In this document: positions 6,645 to 6,696 of the stretch, piece after piece
Numbering within the stretch: position 1 is the first letter of the stretch
How the letters are laid out: each line of letters opens with the position of its first letter
DNA from: Treponema sp.
GTDB taxonomy: Bacteria; Spirochaetota; Spirochaetia; Treponematales; Treponemataceae
Reading direction: 5' to 3'
DNA length: 6,696 nt
Assembly (NCBI GenBank): GCA_024691265.1
Contig: JAILNT010000444.1
Coordinates: 1 to 6,696, forward strand
Translations under genes and position numbers: made by a program
The notes under the pieces: generated by a model
Seen by the model: only the letters and a program-made list of their open reading frames with translations
The model's database searches: none
What the model was told of the DNA's origin: nothing

Positions 6645-6696
6645 AAAAAAGGTGTCCTAAATTTTTAAGAGTATAAAATGAACTCTTAATTTTAGG
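6645..6696 (+). terminator. Partial hairpin after recQ, probable terminator cut by the window end
   Basis: An A-run (6645-6650) and GGTGTCC (6651-6657) lead into an inverted repeat. CCTAAA (6656-6661) pairs with TTTAGG (6691-6696), and TTAAGAG (6665-6671) pairs with CTCTTAA (6683-6689), with a 3-nt/1-nt internal loop between them and an 11-nt apical loop. The window stops at the last paired base, so the lower stem and T-tract are not visible. It begins 3 nt after the recQ stop codon. Confidence 0.55.

Noticed and set aside
1..6696. A new defence, mobile or CRISPR-like system
   Set aside because: No arrays, transposase, toxin-antitoxin pair, nuclease cluster or terminal repeats are visible. 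The RecQ has the ordinary full-length housekeeping domain order, not that of a defence island helicase.

Overview
The window looks like chromosomal DNA from a low-GC, host- or gut-associated spirochaete, most likely a Treponema of the rumen/intestinal type. The basis is the A/T-rich coding style, a loose lipoprotein lipobox, a bacterial-type prolyl-tRNA synthetase and a short exported orphan protein with no recognisable family. The genus is an inference from overall character, not from a database match.

Layout. On the minus strand, 1-1477 is the 5' part (492 codons, running off the left edge) of a lipoprotein with an N-terminal beta-sandwich, carbohydrate-binding-like domain followed by an SGNH/GDSL esterase domain of the rhamnogalacturonan/pectin acetylesterase type. 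A 184-bp divergent intergenic region (1478-1661) holds a tandem 15-bp direct repeat with a 21-bp period, placed like an activator site for the esterase gene, and a good sigma70-type promoter for proS that would give an almost leaderless mRNA. On the plus strand, proS (1662-3473) is followed by a strong intrinsic terminator (3479-3514). Immediately after its T-tract lies a perfect extended -10 promoter (3518-3526), which starts a two-gene unit: an exported protein of unknown function (3542-4633) and, 2 nt later, recQ (4636-6642). The right edge holds the start of a long hairpin, probably the terminator of that unit, cut by the window end.

How the genes relate. Three of the four genes have an assignable role: plant cell-wall polysaccharide deacetylation outside the cytoplasm, proline charging of tRNA, and DNA unwinding in recombination/repair. 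They do not form one pathway. The window is a junction between an accessory carbohydrate-use gene and housekeeping genes. The least explained element is the exported protein that shares a transcript with recQ. I see no CRISPR array, mobile element, tRNA, rRNA or defence system, and no convincing new multi-gene system. The points worth a second look are regulatory (21-bp repeats, very short leaders) and structural (unusual RecQ zinc cysteines, RecQ N-terminal extension).
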